A DNA stretch of 36,586 nucleotides from an uncultured Clostridia bacterium. Its GTDB lineage: Bacteria; Bacillota; Limnochordia; Darwinibacteriales; Darwinibacteriaceae. Where the stretch lies: the NCBI GenBank assembly GCA_900018335.1, contig FIZK01000006.1, positions 69,576-106,161 of the forward strand, in the 5' to 3' direction. The position numbers and the translations under genes are program-made. Below are positions 22,617 to 30,588 of this stretch, one piece after another. Position 1 is the stretch's first letter. Each line of letters starts with the position of its first letter. The notes under the pieces were generated by a model. The model was not told the origin of the DNA and made no database searches. It saw nothing but the letters and a program-made list of their open reading frames with translations.

Positions 22617-23232
22617 ACTCGTGCGCTTAGTAGCCCGTTTTATCTTGCTTGTGCTCTTTGGACTGGAGGTATCCGGGCTGGAGCATGTCCCGAAGGAAGG
22701 CGGGGCAATTATTGCCGGGAACCACGCCACCTTGATGGATCCCGTGGCCATCGGTGCGGCCATCAAGCGGCCAGTGCATTTTATGGGTAAGGCAGAGCTT
22801 TTTCGGAAGCCCATTTCCCGCGCCTTCTTTAGGAGTCTCCATGCATTCCCTGTGCGCCGGGGGCTAGCCGACCGGGAGGCCATCCGTACTGCGCAGGAAA
22901 GGGTTAATGCCGGCCATTTGCTGGGCATTTTCCCCGAGGGGACCCGCAACAAAACGTCGGAGGATCTTCTGCCTTTTCAGGGAGGCGCAAGCCTTATAGC
23001 GCTTAAGACCGGGGCACCCGTGATTCCGGTGGTGGTTTCGGGCTTCCGCCCTTTCAAGCTGCGCCAGCGGGTTAAGGTCGCTTTCGGCAAGCCCCTTCAC
23101 CTTGGCGGGCCCGGCAAGGTGACCAAAGCAGAGGTTTTGGAAGGGACAAAAGCGATTTCCGCCGAAATTAGTTACCTATTAAGCAGGAATAATGGAGAAA
23201 GCAGAGAAATACAAAGACGGACGTCTGTTTAG
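22609..23232 (+). CDS. plsC: 1-acyl-sn-glycerol-3-phosphate acyltransferase
   Basis: A 207-residue acyltransferase that makes phosphatidic acid from lysophosphatidic acid at the membrane. The catalytic NHATLMD (H39 and D44, the HX4D motif), FPEGTR (about 108-113) and the later GAPVIPVVVSG block are present, after a hydrophobic N-terminal segment. It starts inside the end of cmk, preceded by GGGGGCAGACGAGG. It partners functionally with plsY at 29818, which supplies lysophosphatidic acid. Confidence 0.94.
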   Translation: MYRLVRLVARFILLVLFGLEVSGLEHVPKEGGAIIAGNHATLMDPVAIGAAIKRPVHFMGKAELFRKPISRAFFRSLHAFPVRRGLADREAIRTAQERVNAGHLLGIFPEGTRNKTSEDLLPFQGGASLIALKTGAPVIPVVVSGFRPFKLRQRVKVAFGKPLHLGGPGKVTKAEVLEGTKAISAEISYLLSRNNGESREIQRRTSV

Positions 23233-23270
23233 AGTCCCTTTGTTGGAGGCATAATAGGGGAGGGGGAAGG

Positions 23271-25514
23271 GTGGAAGTTATACTAGCAGATGCCGCAGGC
23301 TTCTGCTTCGGGGTCAAACGGGCCTTGAGTTTGACCAACAAAGTTCTCAGTGAAGTCGACCCGGCCACTCCGATATACACTTTAGGTCCACTTATTCACA
23401 ACCCTCAGGTTGTGGCCCAGCTCGAAGCCAAGGGCGTCAGAGCTTTGGACCGACCTGGTGAAGCCAGTTCAGGTGTGGTAATTGTCCGTTCACATGGCGT
23501 TGCACCGAAGGTAATGGAAGAGCTGGAAGAACTGAATCATGATGTCGTTGATGCCACTTGTCCTTTCGTGCAAAGGGCTATGCGGTGGGCAAAACAGTTG
23601 AGCGATGAAGGGTACCAAGTCATTATTGTTGGTGACAGGTTTCATCCGGAAGTACAAGCCATTTTGGGCTATGCCGGTGAAACAGCACAAGTAGTGAGTA
23701 ACCCTCAAGAAATCAGCACGCTGCCGATAGCAAGTCGCGTCGGTGTTATAGCACAAACGACTCAATCGGTTCAAAACTTCAAGGCCTGCGTCGATGAATT
23801 GGCTGGGAAAGTGGAGGACCTCAAAACCTTTGATACCATCTGTACTGCTACCGAACAGCGGCAGACGTCGGCACGGGAATTGGCCGCCAAAGTGGATGTA
23901 ATGGTTGTTATTGGAGGTCGAAATAGCGCCAACACAAAAAGATTGGCGGAATTATGTCAGGAGCAGGGGACGGTCACGTATCATATAGAAACACCAGACG
24001 AGCTGCAGCGTCAGTGGTTTACTGGTGTGCAGCGAGCTGGAGTTTCGGCCGGAGCCTCTACTCCAGATTGGTTAATTGAGGGGGTACTTGCAAGAATGAG
24101 CGAATTTAGTGAAGAGAAAGTGACAGAAGCCATGGAAGAGACAGCGCAATCTGTCGAAGCACAATTGGAGGAAGCCACAACAGAAGCAGTAGAAGCACAG
24201 TCCGAGGAGACTCAGCCAGAAACAGTAGAAGAAGCATCTGAAGAAAGCGCAGAGGTTTCCGCAGCGCCTGAAGGAGACGCCGAAGTAGAGGCGGAAGATG
24301 AACCCGGTGAGTCGTCGGATACGGCCAGTTCTGAAGATGCTGCTGAAGTCCAGATGAGTGAGTATGATGTCACAATGCCTACTCCTGGAGCCATCATCAA
24401 GGGTAAAGTGGTTCACGTCTCCAGTGATGAGGTCTTGGTGGACATCGATTATAAATCTGAAGGACGCATACCCTTAAATGAGCTCAGCTTCATCTCCAAT
24501 GCCAACCCTGAGGATCTGGTAAGCGTGGGCGATGAAATCCACGTGAAGGTCCTGAAGGTGGATGACGCAGAAGGAAATGTTGTCCTTTCTAAGAGGCGGG
24601 CAGATGCCGACCTTTCCTGGGAGAGACTGGAGAATCTCTACAATTCCGGTGAGACCTTAGAGGCTAAGGTTGTGCAGGTGGTCAAAGGCGGTCTTCTGGT
24701 CAACGTGGGCGTGCGCGGCTTTATCCCTGCAAGTCATGTATCCCGCGGTTTTGAAGATAATCTGGAGAAGTACGTTGGCCAGACTTTAGAGCTGAAGATC
24801 ATCGAATTGGACCGCTCTAAGAACAACGTGGTCTTTTCCCACAAGGTAGTGCTGGAAGAAAAGCACGCCCGTGCCAAAGAAGAGGCCTTCGCTAACCTGG
24901 AAGCTGGTATGAAGGTTCCAGGTGTGGTCCGCCGCTTGACCGATTTTGGCGCTTTCGTTGATATCGGCGATGGGGTAGAGGGGCTCCTGCATGTGTCTGA
25001 AATGGCTTACAGCAGAGTGAACCACCCGTCCGATGTGGTGTCGGAAGGCGACGAGATTACCGTCATGGTGTTGGGTGTGGATAGGGAAAGGGAAAGGATT
25101 TCCCTGGGCCTGAAACAGACCATTCCTGATCCATGGTCTACCGTTGGTGAGCGCTACGTCGTTGGTCAGAAAGTGACCGGTGAGGTCACCAGAGTAGTGG
25201 ACTTCGGTGCCTTCGTGAAATTGGAGGACGGCATCGAAGGATTGGTGCACATCAGTGAGCTTTCCCACAAGCATGTGGCCAAGGCAGAAGATGTGGTTAA
25301 GTCAGGCGATCAAGTGGAGGTCAAGGTGATCAGCGTTGACCCAGAAGCTCGCCGCATCGGCCTGAGCATTAAGGAGCTGGAGCCCAAACCGCAACCCCAG
25401 CCCAAGGCAAAACAGGCGCAGCCCACCGCGGCAGAAAGCTCTGACCGCGAGGAGCTGACCACCAACATTGGCGACATGTTTGGCGATTTGTTCAAAGACG
25501 ACCTGCTTCGATAA
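23271..25514 (+). CDS. ispH-rpsA: fused 4-hydroxy-3-methylbut-2-enyl diphosphate reductase (IspH) and S1 RNA-binding protein
   Basis: A 747-residue fusion. Residues 1-275 are IspH, the [4Fe-4S] enzyme of the last step of the MEP isoprenoid pathway; the cluster cysteines are C12 (GFCFGV), C97 (DATCPF) and C191 (TICTATEQRQ). Residues 281-365 are a Glu/Ala/Ser-rich acidic linker. Four S1 domains follow at about 370-442, 458-530, 546-616 and 632-702; the third and fourth keep the RNA-binding TDFGAFVDI and VDFGAFVKL motifs. A Pro/Lys-rich tail ends in IGDMFGDLF. Such fusions are known in Clostridia, but why the two activities are joined is not known. GTG start after GGGGGAAGG. Confidence 0.95.
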   Translation: MEVILADAAGFCFGVKRALSLTNKVLSEVDPATPIYTLGPLIHNPQVVAQLEAKGVRALDRPGEASSGVVIVRSHGVAPKVMEELEELNHDVVDATCPFVQRAMRWAKQLSDEGYQVIIVGDRFHPEVQAILGYAGETAQVVSNPQEISTLPIASRVGVIAQTTQSVQNFKACVDELAGKVEDLKTFDTICTATEQRQTSARELAAKVDVMVVIGGRNSANTKRLAELCQEQGTVTYHIETPDELQRQWFTGVQRAGVSAGASTPDWLIEGVLARMSEFSEEKVTEAMEETAQSVEAQLEEATTEAVEAQSEETQPETVEEASEESAEVSAAPEGDAEVEAEDEPGESSDTASSEDAAEVQMSEYDVTMPTPGAIIKGKVVHVSSDEVLVDIDYKSEGRIPLNELSFISNANPEDLVSVGDEIHVKVLKVDDAEGNVVLSKRRADADLSWERLENLYNSGETLEAKVVQVVKGGLLVNVGVRGFIPASHVSRGFEDNLEKYVGQTLELKIIELDRSKNNVVFSHKVVLEEKHARAKEEAFANLEAGMKVPGVVRRLTDFGAFVDIGDGVEGLLHVSEMAYSRVNHPSDVVSEGDEITVMVLGVDRERERISLGLKQTIPDPWSTVGERYVVGQKVTGEVTRVVDFGAFVKLEDGIEGLVHISELSHKHVAKAEDVVKSGDQVEVKVISVDPEARRIGLSIKELEPKPQPQPKAKQAQPTAAESSDREELTTNIGDMFGDLFKDDLLR

Positions 25515-25536
25515 CAACATTCAACATTAGCGAAGG

Positions 25537-25568
25537 AATCCTGTAGGCGACAGCCTGCAGGATTTTTT
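25537..25568 (+). terminator. intrinsic terminator of the rluB to ispH-rpsA unit
   Basis: AATCCTGTAGGC (25537-25548) pairs with GCCTGCAGGATT (25553-25564) with one G-U pair; loop GACA; T-run follows. Confidence 0.92.
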
Positions 25569-25637
25569 CTTGGATACGCTCGGTGCAGCCGGGAACACTA
25601 CAGTCAGGCGTTTCAACACAACACGGGAGGGATTGCA

Positions 25638-26264
25638 ATGCCGGTGGGAACCGTCCTACTGCTGGTCATAGCCGCTCTCATCTACTTCGGCGTAGGTCAG
25701 CGCCTGCTGGACCGCATGCGCCTGACAGATACCCAAGCACTGATTGCCATTGCCTTGATGATCGGAGGTAGCTTTATCACTCTGCCCCTGCGTACTGGCC
25801 GCACCAGCGTGGGCATTAACTTAGGGGGCGGCCTGGTTCCTTTGGGGTTAGTCGCCTACCTGCTCATCCGGGCCGACACGGCCAGAGAGAGGGTGCGCGC
25901 ACTTCTGGCCGCCTTAGTGACGGGAGGGGTTATTTACGGCGTGAGCCAATTCACCGACTTCGATCCCTCCAGTCCCTATCTGTTTATTGACCCACTATGG
26001 CTGTTCAGCATTGTGGCGGGCATCGTGGGCTATTTGTCCGGCCGCTCGCGCCGGGCATCATTCATAGCAGGTGTCTTGGGCCTGTTCGTGGTGGATTTGA
26101 TCCATTTCACTCAGGCGCTGTTGGCCAACATGCCCACCCGTGTGGTTTTAGGTGGAGCCGGTGTGTTCGATGCCCTAATTGTCTCGGGCCTCATCGCTGT
26201 GGGGCTCGCAGAGTTTGTGGGAGAAACCAGAGAGCGCCTGGAAGAGGGGGGTGAAGGTCTATGA
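25638..26264 (+). CDS. DUF1614-like multi-span membrane protein
   Basis: A 208-residue protein with about six membrane helices. GGSFITLPLR and the segment GINLGGGLVPLGLVAYLL resemble the DUF1614 family; I am moderately sure. Function unknown. ATG after GGGAGGG. Its TGA overlaps the ATG of the SpoIIP-type gene, so the two are translationally coupled, which suggests a sporulation or envelope role. Confidence 0.7.
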   Translation: MPVGTVLLLVIAALIYFGVGQRLLDRMRLTDTQALIAIALMIGGSFITLPLRTGRTSVGINLGGGLVPLGLVAYLLIRADTARERVRALLAALVTGGVIYGVSQFTDFDPSSPYLFIDPLWLFSIVAGIVGYLSGRSRRASFIAGVLGLFVVDLIHFTQALLANMPTRVVLGGAGVFDALIVSGLIAVGLAEFVGETRERLEEGGEGL

Positions 26265-27343
26265 AAAGGAGCGTGCGATCCGCTTTGGCGCTGCTCTGCC
26301 TCCTAGTTCTCTTTAGCCTGTCCCCCTCGGCACTGGCCGAAGAAAGAAGGGATGGAGGCTACTTCACCCTCCGCGATGATGCCGGGCACGTGATCACCAT
26401 GACGGCAAGGGAGCTGGATCCCGGCGATAGGTATATAGCCGCCGACAACCGCCTCTTTGAGGTGGTGCAGACGGAAGGCGATGAGGTACTGGTGCGGTTT
26501 GTGGAGACAGTTCAACTCCCCGACATATCCGAAGGGCTGCTGGGGGCTCAGGTGGCCAAGGCCGAAGAGGCTGCTGGGGTGGTGGGCATTTACCACACCC
26601 ATAACGATGAGTCCTACGTCCCCACAAGCGGCATCGAGTCCCGTGACGATGGAAGAGGTGATGTGCTGGAAGTGGGTAAGACCCTGGCCGACGCCTTAGA
26701 GGCACAGGGAATCACAGTCCACTGGTCAGATAACAGCCACATTCCCCACGATGGCCAGGCTTACGTGCGTTCCAGGCGCACCGCGGTGGAACTGCTGCAA
26801 AAGAACCCCGACACCCTCATTGACGTTCATCGCGATGCCACTCCACCGGAGGTATATGAGGCGGAGGTCGAGGGCGTGCCCACCACCAAGGTGCGCCTCG
26901 TGGTTGGCAGGCAGAATCAAAATCGAGAAGCGAACCTGGAATATGCCAAACGCCTGAAGGCGGTGGCCGATAAGCTCTACCCTGGACTGGTGGAAGGGAT
27001 CTTCGATGCCAAGGGCAATTACAACCAAGATCTGGGGCCCAAGACGATTTTGCTGGAGTTTGGCGCCCATACCAATCGTTTGGATCATGCCAAGCAGGCC
27101 GCGGAGTTCTTTGCCAAGGTCGTCCCCGCGGCCGCCGGACTCACGCCCAGCACTAAAGAGGCTGCCCAAGAACAGATTGGCTCAGGTGCCAGCCGCTCCC
27201 TGGTCTGGACGCTGCTCATAGCGGGCGGGGTGGGTGCAGCCTTCTTGTTGATCAAGCAGGGGAGGATCGGAACCCTGGGCGGCTTTTTCCGCAGGGAAGC
27301 GGGCCTTGGTGAAAGAGACAGGGATACGGATGATGAGCAATGA
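26261..27343 (+). CDS. spoIIP: stage II sporulation protein P (SpoIIP) family peptidoglycan hydrolase
   Basis: A 360-residue exported protein with a cleavable-looking signal peptide (cleavage near SALA-EE, about residue 26). The SpoIIP catalytic domain is clear: YHTHNDESYVPT (111-122), IDVHRDATP (187-195), then GNYNQDLGPKTILLEFGAHTN with the conserved Glu/His. SpoIIP is the amidase/endopeptidase of the SpoIIDMP machine that thins septal peptidoglycan to drive engulfment. A membrane helix lies at about 314-331, followed by a charged tail. B. subtilis SpoIIP is anchored at its N-terminus, so a C-terminal anchor is a variation. Overlaps both neighbours by 4 bp. Confidence 0.9.
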   Translation: MKRSVRSALALLCLLVLFSLSPSALAEERRDGGYFTLRDDAGHVITMTARELDPGDRYIAADNRLFEVVQTEGDEVLVRFVETVQLPDISEGLLGAQVAKAEEAAGVVGIYHTHNDESYVPTSGIESRDDGRGDVLEVGKTLADALEAQGITVHWSDNSHIPHDGQAYVRSRRTAVELLQKNPDTLIDVHRDATPPEVYEAEVEGVPTTKVRLVVGRQNQNREANLEYAKRLKAVADKLYPGLVEGIFDAKGNYNQDLGPKTILLEFGAHTNRLDHAKQAAEFFAKVVPAAAGLTPSTKEAAQEQIGSGASRSLVWTLLIAGGVGAAFLLIKQGRIGTLGGFFRREAGLGERDRDTDDEQ

Positions 27344-28242
27344 GCCACATCGTTACTTTGCTTACCGGAACCTCCGCGGGCTTCTTGGCCCGCTTATATA
27401 TGCTGCGCCGCGATTACAGGCAGTATCCTAGCTATCCCCAGGGCTGGGCGGTGCATCTGTTTGTGGGCTTTATCGGGGCAGCCATCGGGGCAGTGATCGT
27501 TCCAGCGGTAATTGAAAAGGAATATGCCGCCGTCTCGTTCCTCATCTTAGCGGCTTCCCAGTTCAGGGAAGTGCGCAATGTGGAGCGGGCCACACTGGGG
27601 GCCATGGAGTCCACAGAACTTGTTAAGCGGGGCACGGCCTACATAGAGGGAATCGCCCGGGTGTTCGAAGCCCGCAACTACCTGTCCATCTGGGTGGCCT
27701 TGTCTGTGGCGGTGGTTTCTGCGATCTGGAGGGGAGCACTATGGGGGAGGCTAGCCGCTTGTGCCTTGGTGGGCTGGTTGGTGACCCTGCTGCTCAGTCA
27801 ACTTATGCAGGGGGACAGGGTGGGCGACATCGCCACTGTGGAGTTGGCTGAGCTCCGGTTTGAACAGGCCCTTTTGAAGGTGGAAGAGACGGTGATGATG
27901 AATGTGGGTTTGCAGACCGCCCGCTCAGTCTACATAGAACGGGGTTTGGCCGCGAAAATAACCCCGAAGGGGCCCAACGCCAAAGCCACCCTGGCCAATT
28001 TGGGTCAGATGCAGGCCATTGCCCACGACGTTTCTGCCATGATCGGCGTGTATATGGACGTGGGGGAACAGGAGTTCATCCCCATGGTGCGCAGAAACCC
28101 AGCCAGCGGCTGTCTGTACCTGGTCATGGTTCCTTCCCAGGACGATCCGGATGCCTTTTTAACCGCCGTGCGGCGGGTGCCTGTGCTGGAGGGGGCTGTG
28201 CGCAAACCTCTCACTTCTAAGGCGGGGAAAATGGTAGACTGA
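27340..28242 (+). CDS. YIEGIA family sporulation-associated membrane protein
   Basis: A 300-residue protein. Three to four membrane helices lie in the first 150 residues, and the signature AYIEGIARVFEARNYL, which names the family, falls at about residue 100. The C-terminal half is soluble, with a region that could be an ACT-like or small alpha/beta domain (CLYLVMVPSQDDPDAF). Members are found almost only in spore formers, close to der and spoIVA, as here. The exact role is not known. ATG overlaps the SpoIIP stop. A 58-residue partner gene follows. Confidence 0.85.
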   Translation: MSHIVTLLTGTSAGFLARLYMLRRDYRQYPSYPQGWAVHLFVGFIGAAIGAVIVPAVIEKEYAAVSFLILAASQFREVRNVERATLGAMESTELVKRGTAYIEGIARVFEARNYLSIWVALSVAVVSAIWRGALWGRLAACALVGWLVTLLLSQLMQGDRVGDIATVELAELRFEQALLKVEETVMMNVGLQTARSVYIERGLAAKITPKGPNAKATLANLGQMQAIAHDVSAMIGVYMDVGEQEFIPMVRRNPASGCLYLVMVPSQDDPDAFLTAVRRVPVLEGAVRKPLTSKAGKMVD

Positions 28243-28255
28243 GGGGGAACGACAC

Positions 28256-28432
28256 GTGAAGCTAATCCTGGCCGTGGTGGCCACAGACAGCACCCAGGTG
28301 GGGGGTGGGGCCCCCATCTTCTACGCGTCTAGCGAGGAGGAAAGACTGGAGCTGGCTCTGCTCATCGCTAAGGTACTAGGGGCCGCAGTGCATGACTTGC
28401 ACAACGGAGTTCTGGTGATTGTCCAGCATTGA
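28256..28432 (+). CDS. 58-residue partner of the YIEGIA protein (capping-subunit type)
   Basis: GTG start 7 nt after GAGGGGGA, 13 bp beyond the YIEGIA stop. The product reads KLILAVVATDSTQVGGGAP, then IFYASSEEERLELALLIAKV and a short strand ending IVQH. It is a compact alpha/beta mini-protein, matching what is catalogued as the capping complex subunit for YIEGIA; I recall the family by its neighbourhood and length. Too short for standard ORF cut-offs, but well supported by the ribosome-binding site, spacing and codon pattern. Confidence 0.75.
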   Translation: MKLILAVVATDSTQVGGGAPIFYASSEEERLELALLIAKVLGAAVHDLHNGVLVIVQH

Positions 28433-28507
28433 GGGGCTGAGGAGGATTTGCTGGATAGATAGCGAAGGATCCATCCTGGGATTGAATGCTGTTGAGGAGA
28501 GGTTTGC

Positions 28508-29821
28508 ATGAATAAACCGATTGTGGCCATTGTGGGTAGACCCAATGTGGGGAAGAGCACATTGTTCAACCGCATCACTGGGGATCGGACCGCAATTGTG
28601 GAGGGCCAGCCAGGCGTAACTAGAGACCGCATCTACGGAGATGCGCACTGGTTGGACAAGTTTTTCACTTTAATCGATACCGGGGGTATCGACCGGGAAG
28701 AGGACATCATCACCAGGCAGGTTAGGCGTCAGGCCTTGGCCGCGGTGGAGGAGTCCGATGTGATCATTTTTGTGGTGGATGGACGAGCTGGTCTTACGCC
28801 AGTGGACGAGGAGATTGGCGAAATCCTGAGGCGCAGCAGCAAACCGGTGGTTCTCTGTGTAAATAAAGTGGAGTCCACAGAGCAAGCCTGGGAGGCGTCT
28901 GTGGACTTTTATTCTCTTGGTTTGGGTGATCCGATTGCGGTCTCTGCCGAGCACGGGCGCAATATCGGCGACCTGCTCGATGCTGTGGTTGAGCATTTTC
29001 CGCACGACGCTGACCTGGCGGAAGATGATTCCTTGAAAATTGCCATCGCGGGGCGCCCCAATGTGGGCAAGTCCTCATTGGTAAACAAGATCTTAGGCGA
29101 AGAGCGGGTAATAGTCACGGACATTCCGGGGACCACCAGGGATGCCATTGACACCAAGTGTGAGTTCCAAGACCAGGTTCTCACCCTCATCGATACGGCC
29201 GGTTTGCGCCGTAAGAGCAAAGTTGAGGAGAGTGTTGAATACTATAGTGTTATCAGGACGCTGAGGGCCATCGAGCGTTCCGACGTTACTGTGGTCATGA
29301 TCGATGGAACAGAAGGCCTCACGGAGCAGGATAAGCGCATTGCTGGATACGCCCACGAAAAGGGCCGCGGCATAGTCTTGGCAGTGAACAAATGGGATCT
29401 GGTGCCCAAAGACAGCAATACCATGCGCGATTTTGAGCAGGCTCTCAAGGAGGAACTCTTGTTCTTGGATTACGCGCCCGTTGTCTTCATCTCAGCTCAG
29501 ACCGGGCAGCGCATCGAGAAGCTGCTGGAGGTCTGCCTGGCGGTGAATGAAGCCAGGAACATGCGCCTTTCCACGGGGCGAGTTAACCAGATCATCCAAG
29601 ATGCGGTGGCCATGAACCAGCCGCCAAGCGATAAGGGTGTTCCACTAAAGATCTTCTATGGTGTGCAGGTTCAGGTGAGACCTCCCGTGTTCATGCTGCA
29701 CGTGAACAGGAAGGATCTGCTCCATTTCTCCTATGCACGCTATCTGGAGAACCGCATCCGCCAGGAGTACGGCTTCGTGGGCACTCCCATTATGATTGTG
29801 GCTAAGGAGAGGGAAGAATGA
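28508..29821 (+). CDS. der: ribosome biogenesis GTPase Der (EngA)
   Basis: A 437-residue double-GTPase needed for maturation of the 50S subunit. First G domain: GRPNVGKST (10-18), DTGGID, NKVES. Second G domain from about residue 178: GRPNVGKSSLVN, DTAGLRRKSKVEESVEYYS, NKWDLV. The C-terminal KH-like domain is at about 350-437. ATG after GAGGAGAGG. The 75 bp upstream holds no gene. Overlaps plsY by 4 bp (ATGA). Confidence 0.97.
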   Translation: MNKPIVAIVGRPNVGKSTLFNRITGDRTAIVEGQPGVTRDRIYGDAHWLDKFFTLIDTGGIDREEDIITRQVRRQALAAVEESDVIIFVVDGRAGLTPVDEEIGEILRRSSKPVVLCVNKVESTEQAWEASVDFYSLGLGDPIAVSAEHGRNIGDLLDAVVEHFPHDADLAEDDSLKIAIAGRPNVGKSSLVNKILGEERVIVTDIPGTTRDAIDTKCEFQDQVLTLIDTAGLRRKSKVEESVEYYSVIRTLRAIERSDVTVVMIDGTEGLTEQDKRIAGYAHEKGRGIVLAVNKWDLVPKDSNTMRDFEQALKEELLFLDYAPVVFISAQTGQRIEKLLEVCLAVNEARNMRLSTGRVNQIIQDAVAMNQPPSDKGVPLKIFYGVQVQVRPPVFMLHVNRKDLLHFSYARYLENRIRQEYGFVGTPIMIVAKEREE

Positions 29822-30414
29822 CCCATGTTCTTGTTCTGGCCGCAGCCTATGTGCTGGGCAGCATTCCATTCGGGCTTTTGATGGGCAAATGGTGGGCCAA
29901 GGTGGACGTGCGCCAGTACGGCAGCGGAAACATCGGGATGACTAATGTGCTGCGCACCGCGGGCTATGTCCCCGGCCTGCTCACCCTAGCAGGCGATCTG
30001 GGCAAAGGAGCGATCGCGGTGTTTTTGGCCAAGCGCTTCTTGGGAGAACCCTTCTGGAGCCTTCTGGCCGGCGCTTGTGCCATGGCTGGGCACAATTGGC
30101 CTCTGTTTTTGGGCTTCAAAGGCGGCAAGGGGGTAGCTACTGTCGCGGGTGTGCTGCTGGTTTTCCGTCCCCTCGCTGCTTTGGTCTTACTAACCATCTG
30201 GCTGGGTATGCTCTTAGCTTTCCGCTACATCTCCCTGGCTTCCATCACCGTGGCCGCCTGTCTCCCACTTGTTTTGGCCTTCATGGGGGCGGAGTGGTTC
30301 GAGCTTGGCCTAGGAACTATCGTGGGTGCCGTCACAGTCTACCGGCACCGCAGCAACATAGAACGTCTGCGCAAGGGAACTGAGTTCCGCGTTGGTGAAA
30401 GGGTCCAGCGCTGA
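29818..30414 (+). CDS. plsY: acyl-phosphate:glycerol-3-phosphate acyltransferase PlsY
   Basis: A 198-residue membrane enzyme that transfers the acyl group from acyl-phosphate to glycerol-3-phosphate, the first step of phospholipid synthesis in most Gram-positives. The three PlsY loop motifs are present: LGSIPFG and YGSGNIGMTNVLRTAG; GHNWPLFLGFKGGKGVAT; and a C-terminal HRSNIERLRKGTE. Start ATG overlaps the der stop. In many Firmicutes gpsA comes next; here a terminator and spoIVA follow instead. Confidence 0.96.
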   Translation: MTHVLVLAAAYVLGSIPFGLLMGKWWAKVDVRQYGSGNIGMTNVLRTAGYVPGLLTLAGDLGKGAIAVFLAKRFLGEPFWSLLAGACAMAGHNWPLFLGFKGGKGVATVAGVLLVFRPLAALVLLTIWLGMLLAFRYISLASITVAACLPLVLAFMGAEWFELGLGTIVGAVTVYRHRSNIERLRKGTEFRVGERVQR

Positions 30415-30434
30415 GAGGTGCTGTTCCATTGGCA

Positions 30435-30475
30435 ATGCCCGGCAGGAGGTCAAGCCTTCTCCGGGCATCATTTTG
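30435..30475 (+). terminator. intrinsic terminator of the der-plsY unit
   Basis: ATGCCCGG (30435-30442) with CCGGGCAT (30461-30468), inner AGGAGG with CCTTCT past a bulged C, loop TCAAG. The T-run is short (CATTTTG). Confidence 0.78.
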
Positions 30476-30505
30476 TCTCCATTTGTATCTGCACTGGGAA
30501 TGCTG

Positions 30506-30534
30506 TTATATTTCCTCCCCTGTCGTAATATAGT
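30506..30534 (+). promoter_or_regulatory. candidate sigma-E promoter of spoIVA
   Basis: TTATATT (30506-30512), 14-bp spacer and AATATAGT (30527-30534) approximate the sigma-E pattern (KMATATT, N14-15, CATACANT) with a few mismatches. spoIVA is a sigma-E gene in B. subtilis. A sigma-A reading (TTGTAT, 18 bp, TATATT) is also possible. Confidence 0.45.
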
Positions 30535-30588
30535 ATACTGTCCAACCTCATGTAGGTGAGGACGCCTATACTTAGGAGGGGAGCCTAA

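Noticed and set aside
24072-24416. Minus-strand ORF rich in Cys and Phe
   Set aside because: It is the mirror of the Glu/Ala-rich acidic linker of the IspH-S1 fusion; no start site supports it.
28433-28507. Another small gene before der
   Set aside because: GAGGAGG is followed by TTG, but the frame stops after four codons.
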